DNA of 64,000 nucleotides from contig CALLMM010000001.1 in NCBI GenBank assembly GCA_938005745.1, forward strand, positions 124,001-188,000, written 5' to 3'. Made by a program: the position numbers and the translations under genes. How positions within the stretch are numbered: the stretch's first letter is position 1; each line of letters starts with the position of its first letter. Below are positions 27,841 to 36,442 of the stretch, in pieces. The notes beneath the pieces are model-generated. The model was not told the origin of the DNA. It ran no database searches and saw only the letters and a list, made by a program, of their open reading frames with translations. Source of the stretch: an uncultured Chthonomonadales bacterium (lineage in GTDB: Bacteria > Armatimonadota > Chthonomonadetes > Chthonomonadales > CAJBBX01).

Positions 27841-28662
27841 ATGACCAATGAACCGTTTCTGGAGATACTGCGCGCTGACGCGCCGCGCGGAGCATTTCGC
27901 TCCGCGCTCTTCGATTTTGACGGGACTCTCTCCCTGATCCGCGAGGGCTGGCAGGATGTGATGATCCCCTATTTCGTGGAGGAGCTGCTCCAGACGCCGG
28001 AGCATGAGTCCGCGGAGGAGATCGAGACGGTTGTCCGGGAGTTTGTGGAGCGGCTGACGGGCAAGCAGACGATCTATCAGTGCTTTCAGCTTCAGGAGGA
28101 GGTGCGGAAGCGGGGGGGCGCGCCGAAGGAGGCGCTGGAGTACAAGCACACCTATCTGGCGCGGCTGTGGGAGCGGATTCACGGGCGCGTGGAGGGGTTG
28201 AAAGCGGGCGCGATCTCGCCGGAGACGCTGCTCCTGCGCGGCTCACGGGCGTTTCTGGAGGCGCTTCAGGCGCGGGGAGTAACCCTCTACCTCGCCAGCG
28301 GAACCGACCTCTTCTATGTGCGAGATGAGGCGGAAGCGCTGCAGATCGCGCACTTTTTTGAGCCGCATATCTACGGCGCGCTCGATCAGTACCGCAACTT
28401 CTCCAAACAGATGATCATCGAGCGGATCCTGCAGGAGAACGGGCTGCGCGGACCGGAGCTGCTGGTCGTCGGAGACGGCTATGTCGAGATCGAGAACGCA
28501 AAAGGCGTCGGCGGGTTCGCGCTCGGCGTCGCCTCCGATGAAGACCTGCCGGGCGGTCTGGACGAGTGGAAGCGCAACCGTCTGATCTCCGCCGGAGCCG
28601 ACGCGATCGTGCGCGACTTTGCGCAGACCGATACCCTGATGCGCTACCTCTTCCCGGAGTGA
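27841..28662 (+). CDS. HAD-superfamily phosphatase
   Basis: 273 residues. HAD motif I is FDFDGTLS (about 23-30, nucleophile Asp25). A helical cap region follows (residues about 35-130), then motif II in LYLASGTD, motif III lysine in FSKQMIIERIL, and motif IV VVGDGYVEIENAKG. It likely hydrolyses a small phosphorylated metabolite. It is convergent with a glycerol-1-phosphate-dehydrogenase-like gene 10 bp away, and the two may act on related polyol phosphates, but this is a guess. The Shine-Dalgarno for the ATG is weak. Confidence 0.85.
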   Translation: MTNEPFLEILRADAPRGAFRSALFDFDGTLSLIREGWQDVMIPYFVEELLQTPEHESAEEIETVVREFVERLTGKQTIYQCFQLQEEVRKRGGAPKEALEYKHTYLARLWERIHGRVEGLKAGAISPETLLLRGSRAFLEALQARGVTLYLASGTDLFYVRDEAEALQIAHFFEPHIYGALDQYRNFSKQMIIERILQENGLRGPELLVVGDGYVEIENAKGVGGFALGVASDEDLPGGLDEWKRNRLISAGADAIVRDFAQTDTLMRYLFPE

Positions 28663-28672
28663 AGCGGCTGCG

Positions 28673-29686
28673 CTACCGCGCGCCCTCTATCAACCGATCC
28701 GCCAGCTGCGGCGTTATCTCCCGGACATTGAGAATGCTGAAGTTGAGTTGATCGCTCACCGCATAGTCGCGCGCCGTCAGCAGGCTCTCGCGCACCGCCT
28801 CCCGCGACAGCCCGAGCGCCTCCGGCGTATGCCGCAGTCCGACCGCCTCAATCCGCTCCTTTGCGCCCGCGACATCGTTCTCCTGCAGACCGCTCATCAG
28901 CAGAATCCCCAGCGCGATCAGATCGCCGTGCAGGAACGATCGGCGGGTGAGAAACTCCAGATTGTACGCCCAGAAGTGTTCGCTGCCCTCTTCGGGGCGG
29001 CTGCTTCCGGCGCGCTGACAGAGGCGCACCTCCGCCCAGAAAAGCTCTGTCAGCGTGCGGACGCCTTCGGGCGTGGCGTTGCGAACCTCTTCGGACTTCT
29101 CCGCCAGCCGGTCCAGCAGAGCGCGGCTCTCCGCCGCCAGTCCGGCGTCGTAGGGTTCGCCGTTGTGTTCATGTGCCAGACTCCAGTCGCACAGGGCGGT
29201 ATGGATGCTCAGGATGTCGCCCGCCCCGGCGCGGTTCAGCTCCGGCGGCGCGGCGCAGACCAGATCGAAGTCCACCACCACCTCGCGTGGGTAGGCTTCG
29301 CCCATATAGTGCACCCGCCCCTCGCGCCGAACCGCCACCGCATCGGTCAGGCAGGCGTCCACGCTGACGATGCTGGGAGCCAGCACCAGCGGCAGACTGC
29401 GCTGCCAGGCGACATACTTGGCGAAGTCCATGCAGGAGCCGCCCCCGATCCCCAGCACGCCCTCCACCGCCGGAAGCTCCCGTGTCTGCGCCTCGACCGC
29501 CTCCTCAGTCATCGTGGTTACCATGTGCAGGGCGGCGGGCGGGCGGGAGAACTGCCGGGACGCCAGCGCCCACGGCTCCGGCATCGTTACCACCAGCCAC
29601 CGTTCATCGGGCGGCAGCAGGCTGCCCAGCAAGCCATGACCATAACGACGGGGTATCTCCGGAGGAAGCGGTCGTTCCGCAGACAT
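28673..29686 (-). CDS. Glycerol-1-phosphate dehydrogenase / AraM-like iron-containing alcohol dehydrogenase
   Basis: 337 residues. NAD-binding signature GVLGIGGGSCMDFAKYVA, the family landmark APSIVSVDACLTD, and metal-site blocks NRAGAGDILSIHTALCDW, EEGSEHFWAYNLE and LHGDLIALGILL (Asp/His/His ligands). This is the Fe-ADH_2 group that includes sn-glycerol-1-phosphate dehydrogenase (archaeal lipid backbone; AraM in Bacillus). Bacterial members may make G1P for non-archaeal ether or polyprenyl lipids, or act on other polyols. The substrate cannot be fixed from sequence. Confidence 0.78.
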   Translation of the reverse strand: MSAERPLPPEIPRRYGHGLLGSLLPPDERWLVVTMPEPWALASRQFSRPPAALHMVTTMTEEAVEAQTRELPAVEGVLGIGGGSCMDFAKYVAWQRSLPLVLAPSIVSVDACLTDAVAVRREGRVHYMGEAYPREVVVDFDLVCAAPPELNRAGAGDILSIHTALCDWSLAHEHNGEPYDAGLAAESRALLDRLAEKSEEVRNATPEGVRTLTELFWAEVRLCQRAGSSRPEEGSEHFWAYNLEFLTRRSFLHGDLIALGILLMSGLQENDVAGAKERIEAVGLRHTPEALGLSREAVRESLLTARDYAVSDQLNFSILNVREITPQLADRLIEGAR

Positions 29687-29773
29687 AGAGACGGCTCCTT
29701 TTCTGTGTATAGATGCGCGACGTTCGCAGCAGCGGTCGGGCGACGGGTATCGGGCGGCGGCACCACTGAGGCG

Positions 29774-30622
29774 TTACAGGCTGCCGGGGCGCCGGCTCAG
29801 CCGCTCCTGCCGCAGGGCGATCCGCTCCTGCTCCTGCCCGAGCCGCGCCAGTTCCAGCGACAGACGGCGCATCCGCGCATGGTCTTTCGGGTCGGTCTCC
29901 CGCAGTTGATCCGCTACGGACTGCAGCTTCGCGCGGACCTCCGCCAGACGCCCCTCCCGTTGAAGCAGCTGCTGAGGGTGCGGCTCCTGCGCTTCGGACG
30001 GCTCCTCGTCGTCCACTTCCGGATCTTCCGCCGCCTCGTCGTCCGTCAGACTCATCTTCAGCGCCGCCTCCTCCTCTTCCTCCTCATCCTCCTCTCTGCC
30101 CTCGAAGAACCAGTCGGGCATATGCTCCCGCACCAGTCTGGCGATCTCGTCCCGATCCATGAAGGGCGCCAGCCCCATGATGAAGCCCGGCTCCACGTTC
30201 TGTTTGCCCTTCACGGCGGCGCGCACCATCCTGCCCACATCCCGCCGATCCATGAAGGGAGCCAGTCCCAGAATGAACTCGAAATCCGGCTTACGCCTCT
30301 TTCTGCGCTTTCCCTCGAAAGGAGCGGCGCCCGGCTCCTCGTCGCCCTCCTCACGCTCCTCGCGGATGTAGCCCAGAAGCAGCTTGCTCTCGATGCCCAC
30401 GGCGTCATAGCCGTCCTGGTCTTCATCCAGCGGCTGGAAGACGCCCTCCGGGATGATCTCCCTCTCCTCCAGATGCTCCACAATGGCGTTGTAGCGGCGC
30501 GCGGCGCGGCGGGATCCGCCCTCCAGCGCCCCGGTCAGACTGGCGTGTTCCGCCAGATCCGCCAGCTCCTGCAGCAGGCTGCAGATCCGTCGAAGCTCTT
30601 TTTTACTTTCCGATTGACTCAT
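29774..30622 (-). CDS. Acidic protein with two LAPFMDR repeats, paired with an ECF sigma factor
   Basis: 282 residues, overlapping the upstream sigma gene by 20 bp. The N-terminal half is helical (CSLLQELADLAEH, IVEHLEEREIIPEGVFQ). The middle contains two similar units, FILGLAPFMDRRDVGRMVR and FIMGLAPFMDRDEIARLVR, about 35 residues apart. A run of acidic residues (EEDEEEEEEAA) and a Glu-rich coiled-coil C-terminus follow. I do not recognise a named family. Anti-sigma genes are usually encoded at this position, but there is no zf-HC2 motif and no membrane segment, so a cytosolic sigma partner is one possibility. Confidence 0.65.
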   Translation of the reverse strand: MSQSESKKELRRICSLLQELADLAEHASLTGALEGGSRRAARRYNAIVEHLEEREIIPEGVFQPLDEDQDGYDAVGIESKLLLGYIREEREEGDEEPGAAPFEGKRRKRRKPDFEFILGLAPFMDRRDVGRMVRAAVKGKQNVEPGFIMGLAPFMDRDEIARLVREHMPDWFFEGREEDEEEEEEAALKMSLTDDEAAEDPEVDDEEPSEAQEPHPQQLLQREGRLAEVRAKLQSVADQLRETDPKDHARMRRLSLELARLGQEQERIALRQERLSRRPGSL

Positions 30623-31211
30623 CGCTCTCTTCCTCCGTAAGGCGTGATAGCTGGCGGCACAGGCGTTTGCGCGCCTGATGCATCCGCCACTTAATGGTGG
30701 TCAGGGGAAGCGACAGAAACGCTGCGATTTGCGTCAGAGACCACTCCTCAAAGTAGTGCAGCAGCAGAACCGTCTGCGCCTCCTCCGGCATCTGCGCCAG
30801 CAGCGCGCGCACGCTCTCCCGACGGTGACTGCGCTGCGCCTCCTCCGCCGGATTCACGGCAGGTGCGTCCCCGCGCGCATGCCGCAGGTAGTCGAGCCGG
30901 CTCAGCTCCGTTGGCTCGGCGCGCCCGTCTCGCCGGCGCATCCGCTGCGCGCGGTTTCGGGCGATCGCGTGGAGCCAGCCGGAGAACTTCGCCTCCTCTT
31001 TCAACTGCGGCAGCGCGCGGAATGCCAGCAGGAACGTCTCCTGCGCCGCATCTTCTGCCGCTTCGCGGGAGCAGAGGATCTGCTCCGCCACCACGATCAC
31101 CGCCCCGCGATACCGGCGCACCAGCTCATCGCAGGCGCGCGTATTCTCCAGCCGCGCCAGCCGCACCAGCGCCTCATCGTCCAGTTGTCGGTAGAGATAG
31201 TCGCCCTGCAC
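30603..31211 (-). CDS. ECF-type RNA polymerase sigma factor
   Basis: 202 residues starting at GTG; GGAGGAG lies upstream. Region 2: LVRLARLENTRACDELVRRY, CSREAAEDAAQETFLLAFRALP, KFSGWLHAIARNRAQRMRRR. Region 4: LLAQMPEEAQTVLLLHYFEEW, then TQIAAFLSLPLTTIKWRMHQARKR, which is the -35-binding helix-turn-helix. It heads a two-gene unit with the LAPFMDR protein. It differs clearly from the sigma factors at 13956 and 57203, so the window holds three separate sigma-like genes. Confidence 0.92.
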   Translation of the reverse strand: MQGDYLYRQLDDEALVRLARLENTRACDELVRRYRGAVIVVAEQILCSREAAEDAAQETFLLAFRALPQLKEEAKFSGWLHAIARNRAQRMRRRDGRAEPTELSRLDYLRHARGDAPAVNPAEEAQRSHRRESVRALLAQMPEEAQTVLLLHYFEEWSLTQIAAFLSLPLTTIKWRMHQARKRLCRQLSRLTEEESDESIGK

Positions 31212-31382
31212 CGTTCGGATCGCTCCTCCTGATAGAGAGAGACCGCAAACGCTCCTCCGGATAGGGGGGCACGCAAAAAATACGGCGACTGCGCCGGAAT
31301 GTTGTCAGAAATATGCGCCATACGGCGCGATTCTTCCGGCATAATAGAGGGTGTTTGAACGCTTTCAGGGAGGTGACACCGT

Positions 31383-32615
31383 ATGGAAGAGTCTACGCGC
31401 TATCTGCTGGTGGGCGGAGGCGTCGCGTCGGTATGGGCGGCGCAGAACATTCGCGAACGCGACAACGAGGGACGCATCATTCTGGTGGGCGGCGAGAAGC
31501 ATCCCCCCTATGACCGCCCCCCGCTCTCCAAGCAGTATCTGACCCGAGACGACTATACGGCGGAGGACGCCTACAGCAAGTTTGACAACTTCTATCCGGA
31601 CAACCGCATCCAGCTGCATACCGGCGTGAAGGCGACGGCAATCCATCGCGCGGATCGGGTGGTGACGCTGGAGAACGGCAGCACGATTCGCTACGAGAAG
31701 CTGCTGCTGGCGACCGGATCCTCCCCGCGTCGGCTGGAGGTTCCCGGAAGCGATCTGCAGGGAGTCTACTACCTGCGGACGGTGGAGGACGCGGAGGCGA
31801 TTCGCATTGCGCTGCAGCACAGCCGCCGCGCCGCCATTGTGGGAGCGGGCTATATCGGCGTGGAGACGGCGGCTGCCTGCATTGAGCGGGGCGTCGCGGC
31901 GACCGTGATCGAGCCAGAAGGGCATCCCTGGTCTCACTTTGCCAGTCCGACCCTGGGCGGGTTCCTGCGCGGCTATCTGGAGGCGCGGGGTGTTGCGTTC
32001 CACTTCGGGCAGATCGTCGCCTCCCTGGAAGGGAAGAACGGTCACTTCCACGCGCTGACCACCTCCGGAGGCGAGCGCGTCGAAGCCGATTTCGCCGTAA
32101 TCGGGGTCGGGATCACCCTGAACACGCAGCTTGCCGCCGACGCCGGTCTTGCGCTGGACTCCGCCGGCGCGGTGATCGTCAACGAGTTTCTGCAGACCTC
32201 CGATCCGCACATCTGGGCGGCGGGAGATATCGCCGCCTTCCAGGACATCGTCCTCGGTCGCCGCTGGCACGCCGAGCATCACCTGAACGCCAAATGGCAG
32301 GGACGGGCGGTCGGCGCGATCATGGCGGGAGAGGAGAAGCCCTACGATCAGGTCGCCTACTTCTTCTCCGACTTCCTCGACCTGCACATGATCCTGCGGG
32401 GCGACCCGGCGGCGCAGGCGCAGACGAAGCTTCTGGGCGATCTGGCGGGAGCCGAGTTTGTCGAACTCTATGCCGACGAGAGCGGACGGATCCGCAAGGG
32501 CATCGCGATTAGCCATGAGGAGCCGAAACTCGACGCCGTCTCGGACCGGCTGGAGGAGCTGATACGCGCGGGAGCGACGCTGGAGAGCGCGGGAGCCGAG
32601 TCGGTCGGTCTGTAG
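31383..32615 (+). CDS. FAD-dependent NAD(P)H reductase (ferredoxin/rubredoxin reductase type)
   Basis: 410 residues; GGGAGG precedes the ATG. Two dinucleotide-binding folds: YLLVGGGVASVWAA (FAD) and AAIVGAGYIGVETAAACIERG (NAD(P)H). Also KLLLATGSSPRRL, and ADFAVIGVGITLN, and PHIWAAGDIAAF (FAD/O2 motif). A C-terminal domain follows, as in monodehydroascorbate or rhodocoxin reductase-type enzymes. It should transfer electrons from NAD(P)H to a small iron-sulfur protein. No ferredoxin gene is adjacent. It is followed by a textbook terminator. Confidence 0.88.
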   Translation: MEESTRYLLVGGGVASVWAAQNIRERDNEGRIILVGGEKHPPYDRPPLSKQYLTRDDYTAEDAYSKFDNFYPDNRIQLHTGVKATAIHRADRVVTLENGSTIRYEKLLLATGSSPRRLEVPGSDLQGVYYLRTVEDAEAIRIALQHSRRAAIVGAGYIGVETAAACIERGVAATVIEPEGHPWSHFASPTLGGFLRGYLEARGVAFHFGQIVASLEGKNGHFHALTTSGGERVEADFAVIGVGITLNTQLAADAGLALDSAGAVIVNEFLQTSDPHIWAAGDIAAFQDIVLGRRWHAEHHLNAKWQGRAVGAIMAGEEKPYDQVAYFFSDFLDLHMILRGDPAAQAQTKLLGDLAGAEFVELYADESGRIRKGIAISHEEPKLDAVSDRLEELIRAGATLESAGAESVGL

Positions 32616-32638
32616 AGACGAAGACGCTGCACCGGCAG

Positions 32639-32672
32639 ACGGAGGCGCGATAGGTCGCGTCTCCGTTTTTTT
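32639..32672 (+). terminator. Intrinsic terminator of the flavoprotein gene
   Basis: 12-bp stem ACGGAGGCGCGA/TCGCGTCTCCGT (one G-U), 4-nt loop, then seven T. Confidence 0.92.
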
Positions 32673-32680
32673 CTATTAAA

Positions 32681-32710
32681 TTTAAGGTGATATCGAAAAT
32701 TTTAAGGTTA
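32681..32710 (+). promoter_or_regulatory. TTTAAGGT direct repeats 20 bp apart before the DUF2089 gene
   Basis: TTTAAGGTGAT starts at 32681 and TTTAAGGTTAT at 32701, two helical turns apart, inside an AT-rich island between the terminator and the DUF2089 gene. They look like operator half-sites for a regulator binding one DNA face, possibly the DUF2089 protein itself. No clear -35/-10 pair was found. Confidence 0.45.
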
Positions 32711-32769
32711 TGCGCCCGAAACCGTTTCAGTTTTTGAACCGTAGAGGTTAATGCAACATGGAGGGCAGC

Positions 32770-33165
32770 ATGAATCGAATGCTTTCAAAATGTCCTGTAT
32801 GCGCGGGCGATCTCTATGTTTCGGAGATGGCTTGTTCCGGATGCAGCACCCGGATTCAGAGTCCCTTCGAACGATGTCAGTTCTGCAGTCTGTCTCCGGA
32901 ACACCTTCAGTTTCTGGAGATTTTCCTGCGCTGCCGCGGTAATCTGAGCGGGGTCGGCGCGGAGATGGGATTGTCGCATCCAACCGTCAATAAGCGGCTG
33001 GATGCGCTGCTCGCCGCGCTCGGACTGCGCGAGGAGGAGGAGACGCCTCTTCCGTCCCTCGTGCGCGTCAACGGCAGAGACAACGATAGACGCCGCATTC
33101 TGGAGATGCTGGATCGGGGCGACATCACCGCCGAAGAGGCGACCCGTCGCCTGCGCGAGTTGTAA
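32770..33165 (+). CDS. DUF2089 family zinc-finger / HTH regulator
   Basis: 131 residues. The ATG at 32770 is preferred over the in-frame ATG at 32758, since GGAGGG sits 5 nt before it. N-terminal zinc ribbon: CPVCAGDLYVSEMACSGC and a second CQFC pair. Then ERCQFCSLSPEHLQFLEIFL and a helix-turn-helix-like part (NLSGVGAEMGLSHPTVNKRL). The end (RRILEMLDRGDITAEEATRRLREL) resembles the short N-terminal helical module that starts the next protein. DUF2089 genes typically precede DUF4097 genes, as here (22 bp gap), and are thought to regulate them. Confidence 0.88.
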   Translation: MNRMLSKCPVCAGDLYVSEMACSGCSTRIQSPFERCQFCSLSPEHLQFLEIFLRCRGNLSGVGAEMGLSHPTVNKRLDALLAALGLREEEETPLPSLVRVNGRDNDRRRILEMLDRGDITAEEATRRLREL

Positions 33166-33187
33166 TCCTCTGACGAAGGAGCAGATA

Positions 33188-34681
33188 ATGGACGATCATA
33201 TCTCCCGCATCCTGAAGATGCTGGAAGAAGGGAAAATCTCCGCTGCGGATGCCGAAACCCTGATCGCAGCGCTTCGCACGGAACCGCGCAACGCCGGAGC
33301 CTCCGCCTCTGCCGGCGGCGGCGAAGCCGCCTCCTCTTCAACCGCCTCTCGCCCCTCCGAGACCCGCTCCGAGACGAAGACGCAGTCCGCCGCCTCTTCC
33401 ACGGAGAGCGAGACCAGCAAGTCGTTTGAGTTTCGCTGGAGTCAACGGCGATCCTTTCCCTTCGATCTGAGCAATATCGGCAAGCAGATCACCGATCTGG
33501 TTCGCAAGCTCGATCCCGACCGGATCATTCGCGAGGTGCGTTCGGGGGCTTCCGGCGCAGGCAGACGCTGGCAGGAGCGAGTCAAAACCTGGAGCTGGTT
33601 TATGGAGGACGAGGAGGGTCCGCCGGAGAACACGATGGGCTACCCGACGGAGCGGGCGGAAGAGCACTTCAACTTTACCCTGCCCGCCAATGCGCTGTTC
33701 CAGGTGGAGAACAACTATGGCGAAATCGTCGTCCGCGGGGGCGACCAGATCCGCATAGATGCCGAGAAGGTCGCCTGGGCGCAGACGTCGGAGGAGGCGC
33801 AGAGCCGCCTGCGCGAGGTGCAGGTCGAGACCGCCGCCTTCACGCCGGAGACCGGCGCGTCGAGACTGGAGACCCGCGTCACGGCTCCGGAAGGCTGGCG
33901 CGAGGGCTATGTCCATCTGCGGATTGAGGTTCCCGCCGGAATGTCGCTGCGGCTGGGAACCACCTATGGGGCGATCCGCGTGGAGAACGTTGCCGGTCAG
34001 GTCGAGTGCCACGCCATCAGCGGCGAGGTCATCCTGGAGAATGTGCAGGGCGAGGCGCGCGCGGAGAGCATCAGCGGCGATATTCGCGCCAGCGAGATCG
34101 GCGGCGCGCTCCATCTGACCAGCAAGAGCGGCAGCCTGTCGGCGGAGAGACTCTCGCGGGGAGGCTCGGTGGTCGGCGTCAGCGGCGATGTGCGCGTTCA
34201 GTTCGTGGAGGGAGGCAGGCTGGAGGCGCGCTCCATCTCCGGAGATGTGCTGGTGGAGCAGGTCGGGCAGAGCGCGCCCCTGGATATCGCCGCTGAATCG
34301 GTCTCCGGCGACGTGAAGGTGACCCATGCCCGGGGAAATATGACCCTCAAGACGGTCTCCGGCGACATCCATGCGGAGCATCTGGAGGTCACCACCCTGC
34401 AGGGGCAGGCGGTCTCCGGCGACATTCACCTGCGTCTGGATGCCGACTTCGTCGGAACGCTCTCCACCAACACCGTCTCCGGCGATGTGGCGGTGCATAT
34501 TCCCGAGACCAGCAACTTCCGCTTCACGCTGGTCACGCAGTCCGGTGATCTTCGCTGTGATCACGCGCTCTCCAACGCCAGCCGTACCGATACGCTCTGG
34601 ACGGGAACCGTCGGAACGGGAGCCGGAAACGTCTCGATACAGACTCTCTCCGGCGATGTGCAGCTCGGAAAGCCGGAGTAG
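33188..34681 (+). CDS. DUF4097 family beta-repeat protein (YvlB-like)
   Basis: 497 residues from the ATG at 33188 (AAGGAG upstream). The N-terminal helical module is ISRILKMLEEGKISAADAETLI. A Ser/Thr/Ala/Glu-rich linker follows, then a right-handed beta-solenoid with repeated SGDV/SGDI/SGEV turns (for example ISGDIRAS, VSGDVRV, ISGDVLVEQV, VSGDVKVTHA, VSGDIHLRL, LSGDVQLG). No signal peptide or membrane helix is present, so it is probably cytoplasmic. The Bacillus relative YvlB belongs to an envelope-stress operon. Here the DUF2089 regulator is directly upstream, and this gene is followed by a region with TTAA boxes. Confidence 0.88.
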   Translation: MDDHISRILKMLEEGKISAADAETLIAALRTEPRNAGASASAGGGEAASSSTASRPSETRSETKTQSAASSTESETSKSFEFRWSQRRSFPFDLSNIGKQITDLVRKLDPDRIIREVRSGASGAGRRWQERVKTWSWFMEDEEGPPENTMGYPTERAEEHFNFTLPANALFQVENNYGEIVVRGGDQIRIDAEKVAWAQTSEEAQSRLREVQVETAAFTPETGASRLETRVTAPEGWREGYVHLRIEVPAGMSLRLGTTYGAIRVENVAGQVECHAISGEVILENVQGEARAESISGDIRASEIGGALHLTSKSGSLSAERLSRGGSVVGVSGDVRVQFVEGGRLEARSISGDVLVEQVGQSAPLDIAAESVSGDVKVTHARGNMTLKTVSGDIHAEHLEVTTLQGQAVSGDIHLRLDADFVGTLSTNTVSGDVAVHIPETSNFRFTLVTQSGDLRCDHALSNASRTDTLWTGTVGTGAGNVSIQTLSGDVQLGKPE

Positions 34682-34738
34682 CCCCCCTCTCCCAACCTTC
34701 GCTGCCCCGGAACGGCACGCCGTATCCGGGGCAGATCC

Positions 34739-34755
34739 TTAATAAATTTTTAACA
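34739..34755 (+). promoter_or_regulatory. Two 11-bp-spaced TTAA boxes upstream of the fasciclin gene
   Basis: TTAATA at 34739 and TTAACA at 34750, the same 11-bp spacing as the pseudopilin arrays, but only two units. A good -10 does not follow at the expected 15 bp (34765 reads GCCATT). A weak or partial site is possible. Confidence 0.3.
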
Positions 34756-34827
34756 CGGACCCCTGCCATTTTCTCGCGACTGCGGGAGCATCCTCCGCCC
34801 GCATAGCGTATGGTTTAGTGCATGAAC

Positions 34828-34847
34828 ATATCATTGCACAATGATAT
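34828..34847. promoter_or_regulatory. 9-bp-arm palindrome adjacent to the fasciclin ribosome site
   Basis: ATATCATTG, 2-nt spacer, CAATGATAT. It ends 4 nt before GAGGAGAGAG. It could be a repressor operator or an RNA hairpin next to the ribosome binding site. Confidence 0.5.
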
Positions 34848-34860
34848 TTGGAGGAGAGAG

Positions 34861-35262
34861 ATGGCAGACATCGTTGATACCGCAGTAGCCGCCGGCTCGT
34901 TCAGCACGCTCGTCAAGGCTGTTCAGGCGGCGGGACTGGTGGAGACCCTGAAGGGCGAGGGACCGTTCACGGTCTTCGCTCCGACCGATGAGGCGTTCGC
35001 CAAGATCCCGGCGGATACGATCAATGCGGTTCTGGCGGATAAGGAGAAGCTCACCGCGATCCTGACATACCATGTCGTGGCGGGCAAAGTGATGGCGTCC
35101 GATGTGGTGAACCTGACCTCTGCGACGACCGTGCAGGGCGGGGAGATCCGCATCAGCGCCGACAACGGCGTTCGCGTCAACGACGCCAACGTCATTCAGA
35201 CCGACATCGTGTGCGACAACGGCGTGATCCATGTGATTGACAGCGTGATCATGCCCTCCTGA
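34861..35262 (+). CDS. Fasciclin (FAS1)-domain protein
   Basis: 133 residues, a single FAS1 domain: [51 protein letters not shown] and the final [13 protein letters not shown]. There is no signal peptide or lipobox from this ATG (GGAGGAGAG precedes it), so it may be cytoplasmic or use a non-classical route. FAS1 domains mediate adhesion. It is short but complete. A terminator follows. Confidence 0.92.
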   Translation: MADIVDTAVAAGSFSTLVKAVQAAGLVETLKGEGPFTVFAPTDEAFAKIPADTINAVLADKEKLTAILTYHVVAGKVMASDVVNLTSATTVQGGEIRISADNGVRVNDANVIQTDIVCDNGVIHVIDSVIMPS

Positions 35263-35290
35263 CACGCGGAGTCCCTCCTGTCATAACGGC

Positions 35291-35333
35291 AAAGCGGCTC
35301 TGTTCGGACACAACTCCGGCGGAGCCGCTTTTT
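35291..35333 (+). terminator. Terminator of the fasciclin gene
   Basis: 10-bp stem AAAGCGGCTC/GAGCCGCTTT with a 21-nt loop, ending in a T-run. Confidence 0.85.
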
Positions 35334-35453
35334 CCTGTCCGCGCCCGTCTCTCCCCAGCGCAAGGACCTCCGGCGGCAGGTGTTGCGCCCGGGAATGCAG
35401 AAACAGGGTATCGTCTGTTGAGACGCATTCCATTCACACGAGGGAGCCGTGCC

Positions 35454-36416
35454 GTGCGCTGCGCCATGCTGTTGTCTCTGATCACTTTGCTGCTCGTAGT
35501 CCCTTCGCCCGATCCCCCTGCGCTGTCGCGCAGCAAGCTCAGCCTGCACCTGATTATGCGCTATACGGACGGAGCGAAAAAGGTGGTGGCTGCCGGTCCG
35601 CCCGTGCTGAAGATCCTCGACCTGCACGACGATATGCGCGCCGCCCTGCGCGACTACAAGCGCCGGCATCCCGACGGTAAAACCGTCCTGCGAATCTATA
35701 CCCGTGTGCGCTATGAGCGCAAGGACGACCCGACTGCCAGCGCGCACGATTTCTGGGAGCGGGTCTTAAAGCCCCCGCTGGAGAGGCTGCCCGCCCCGGA
35801 GCGGCGGCTGATAGACTATCTGGAGGGTCCCAACGAGGGAGACAGCACGCCCTGCTGGGGCAGCGTGGAGGATGCGCGCTGGTTCAGCCGCTTCTGGGAG
35901 ACGCTCGCGCCGATTATACGGGAGAACGGTTTTCGCCCCTGCATCGGCTCGATTCCGGTGGGGAATCCGCCCGGTTCGCCGCAGGAGATGCAGGCGCAGC
36001 TGGAGGCTTTCGTCCCGGCGTTACGGGCGGCGAAACGCGCCGACGGAGCCTGGAGCTATCACGCCTATACCGTCGAGTACTCCGCCGATCCGGGCGTGGA
36101 GCGCTGGTACTCGCTGCGCTACCGCCAGTTCTACGACTATCTGCGCCGCAGATACCCCGACCTTGCCACTCTGCCGATGATCCTGACCGAAGGGGGCGTG
36201 GATCGGGACGGCAACCCAAAGACCGCCGGATTTGCGGCGCGGGGCGACGTGAAGCGGTACCAGCAGTGGCTGGCGTGGTTTGACCGGGAGCTGCAGCGCG
36301 ATCCCTATGTGCTGGGGGTTACGCTTTTTCAGAGCGGGGATACGGAGGTCTGGACCTCTTTTGAGCATGAGCCGGTCACCGACTGGCTGGCGCAGCATCT
36401 GACAGAGCAGCGGTAG
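35454..36416 (+). CDS. Secreted glycoside-hydrolase-like TIM-barrel protein
   Basis: 320 residues from the GTG at 35454, chosen because GAGGGAG precedes it and it yields a signal peptide (MLLSLITLLLVVPSP). A TTG at 35418 would add 12 residues. Barrel-like motifs: LHLIMRY at the start of strand 1, YLEGPNEGD (candidate acid/base Glu) and LTEGGVDRDG (candidate nucleophile Glu), plus SYHAYT and VTLFQSGD. The pattern resembles clan GH-A-type beta-glycanases, but I do not recognise a specific family. It may act on extracellular polysaccharide. It is convergent with radA. Confidence 0.62.
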   Translation: MRCAMLLSLITLLLVVPSPDPPALSRSKLSLHLIMRYTDGAKKVVAAGPPVLKILDLHDDMRAALRDYKRRHPDGKTVLRIYTRVRYERKDDPTASAHDFWERVLKPPLERLPAPERRLIDYLEGPNEGDSTPCWGSVEDARWFSRFWETLAPIIRENGFRPCIGSIPVGNPPGSPQEMQAQLEAFVPALRAAKRADGAWSYHAYTVEYSADPGVERWYSLRYRQFYDYLRRRYPDLATLPMILTEGGVDRDGNPKTAGFAARGDVKRYQQWLAWFDRELQRDPYVLGVTLFQSGDTEVWTSFEHEPVTDWLAQHLTEQR

Positions 36417-36442
36417 ACGCAGACCGGATAGCGCTCTCTCCA

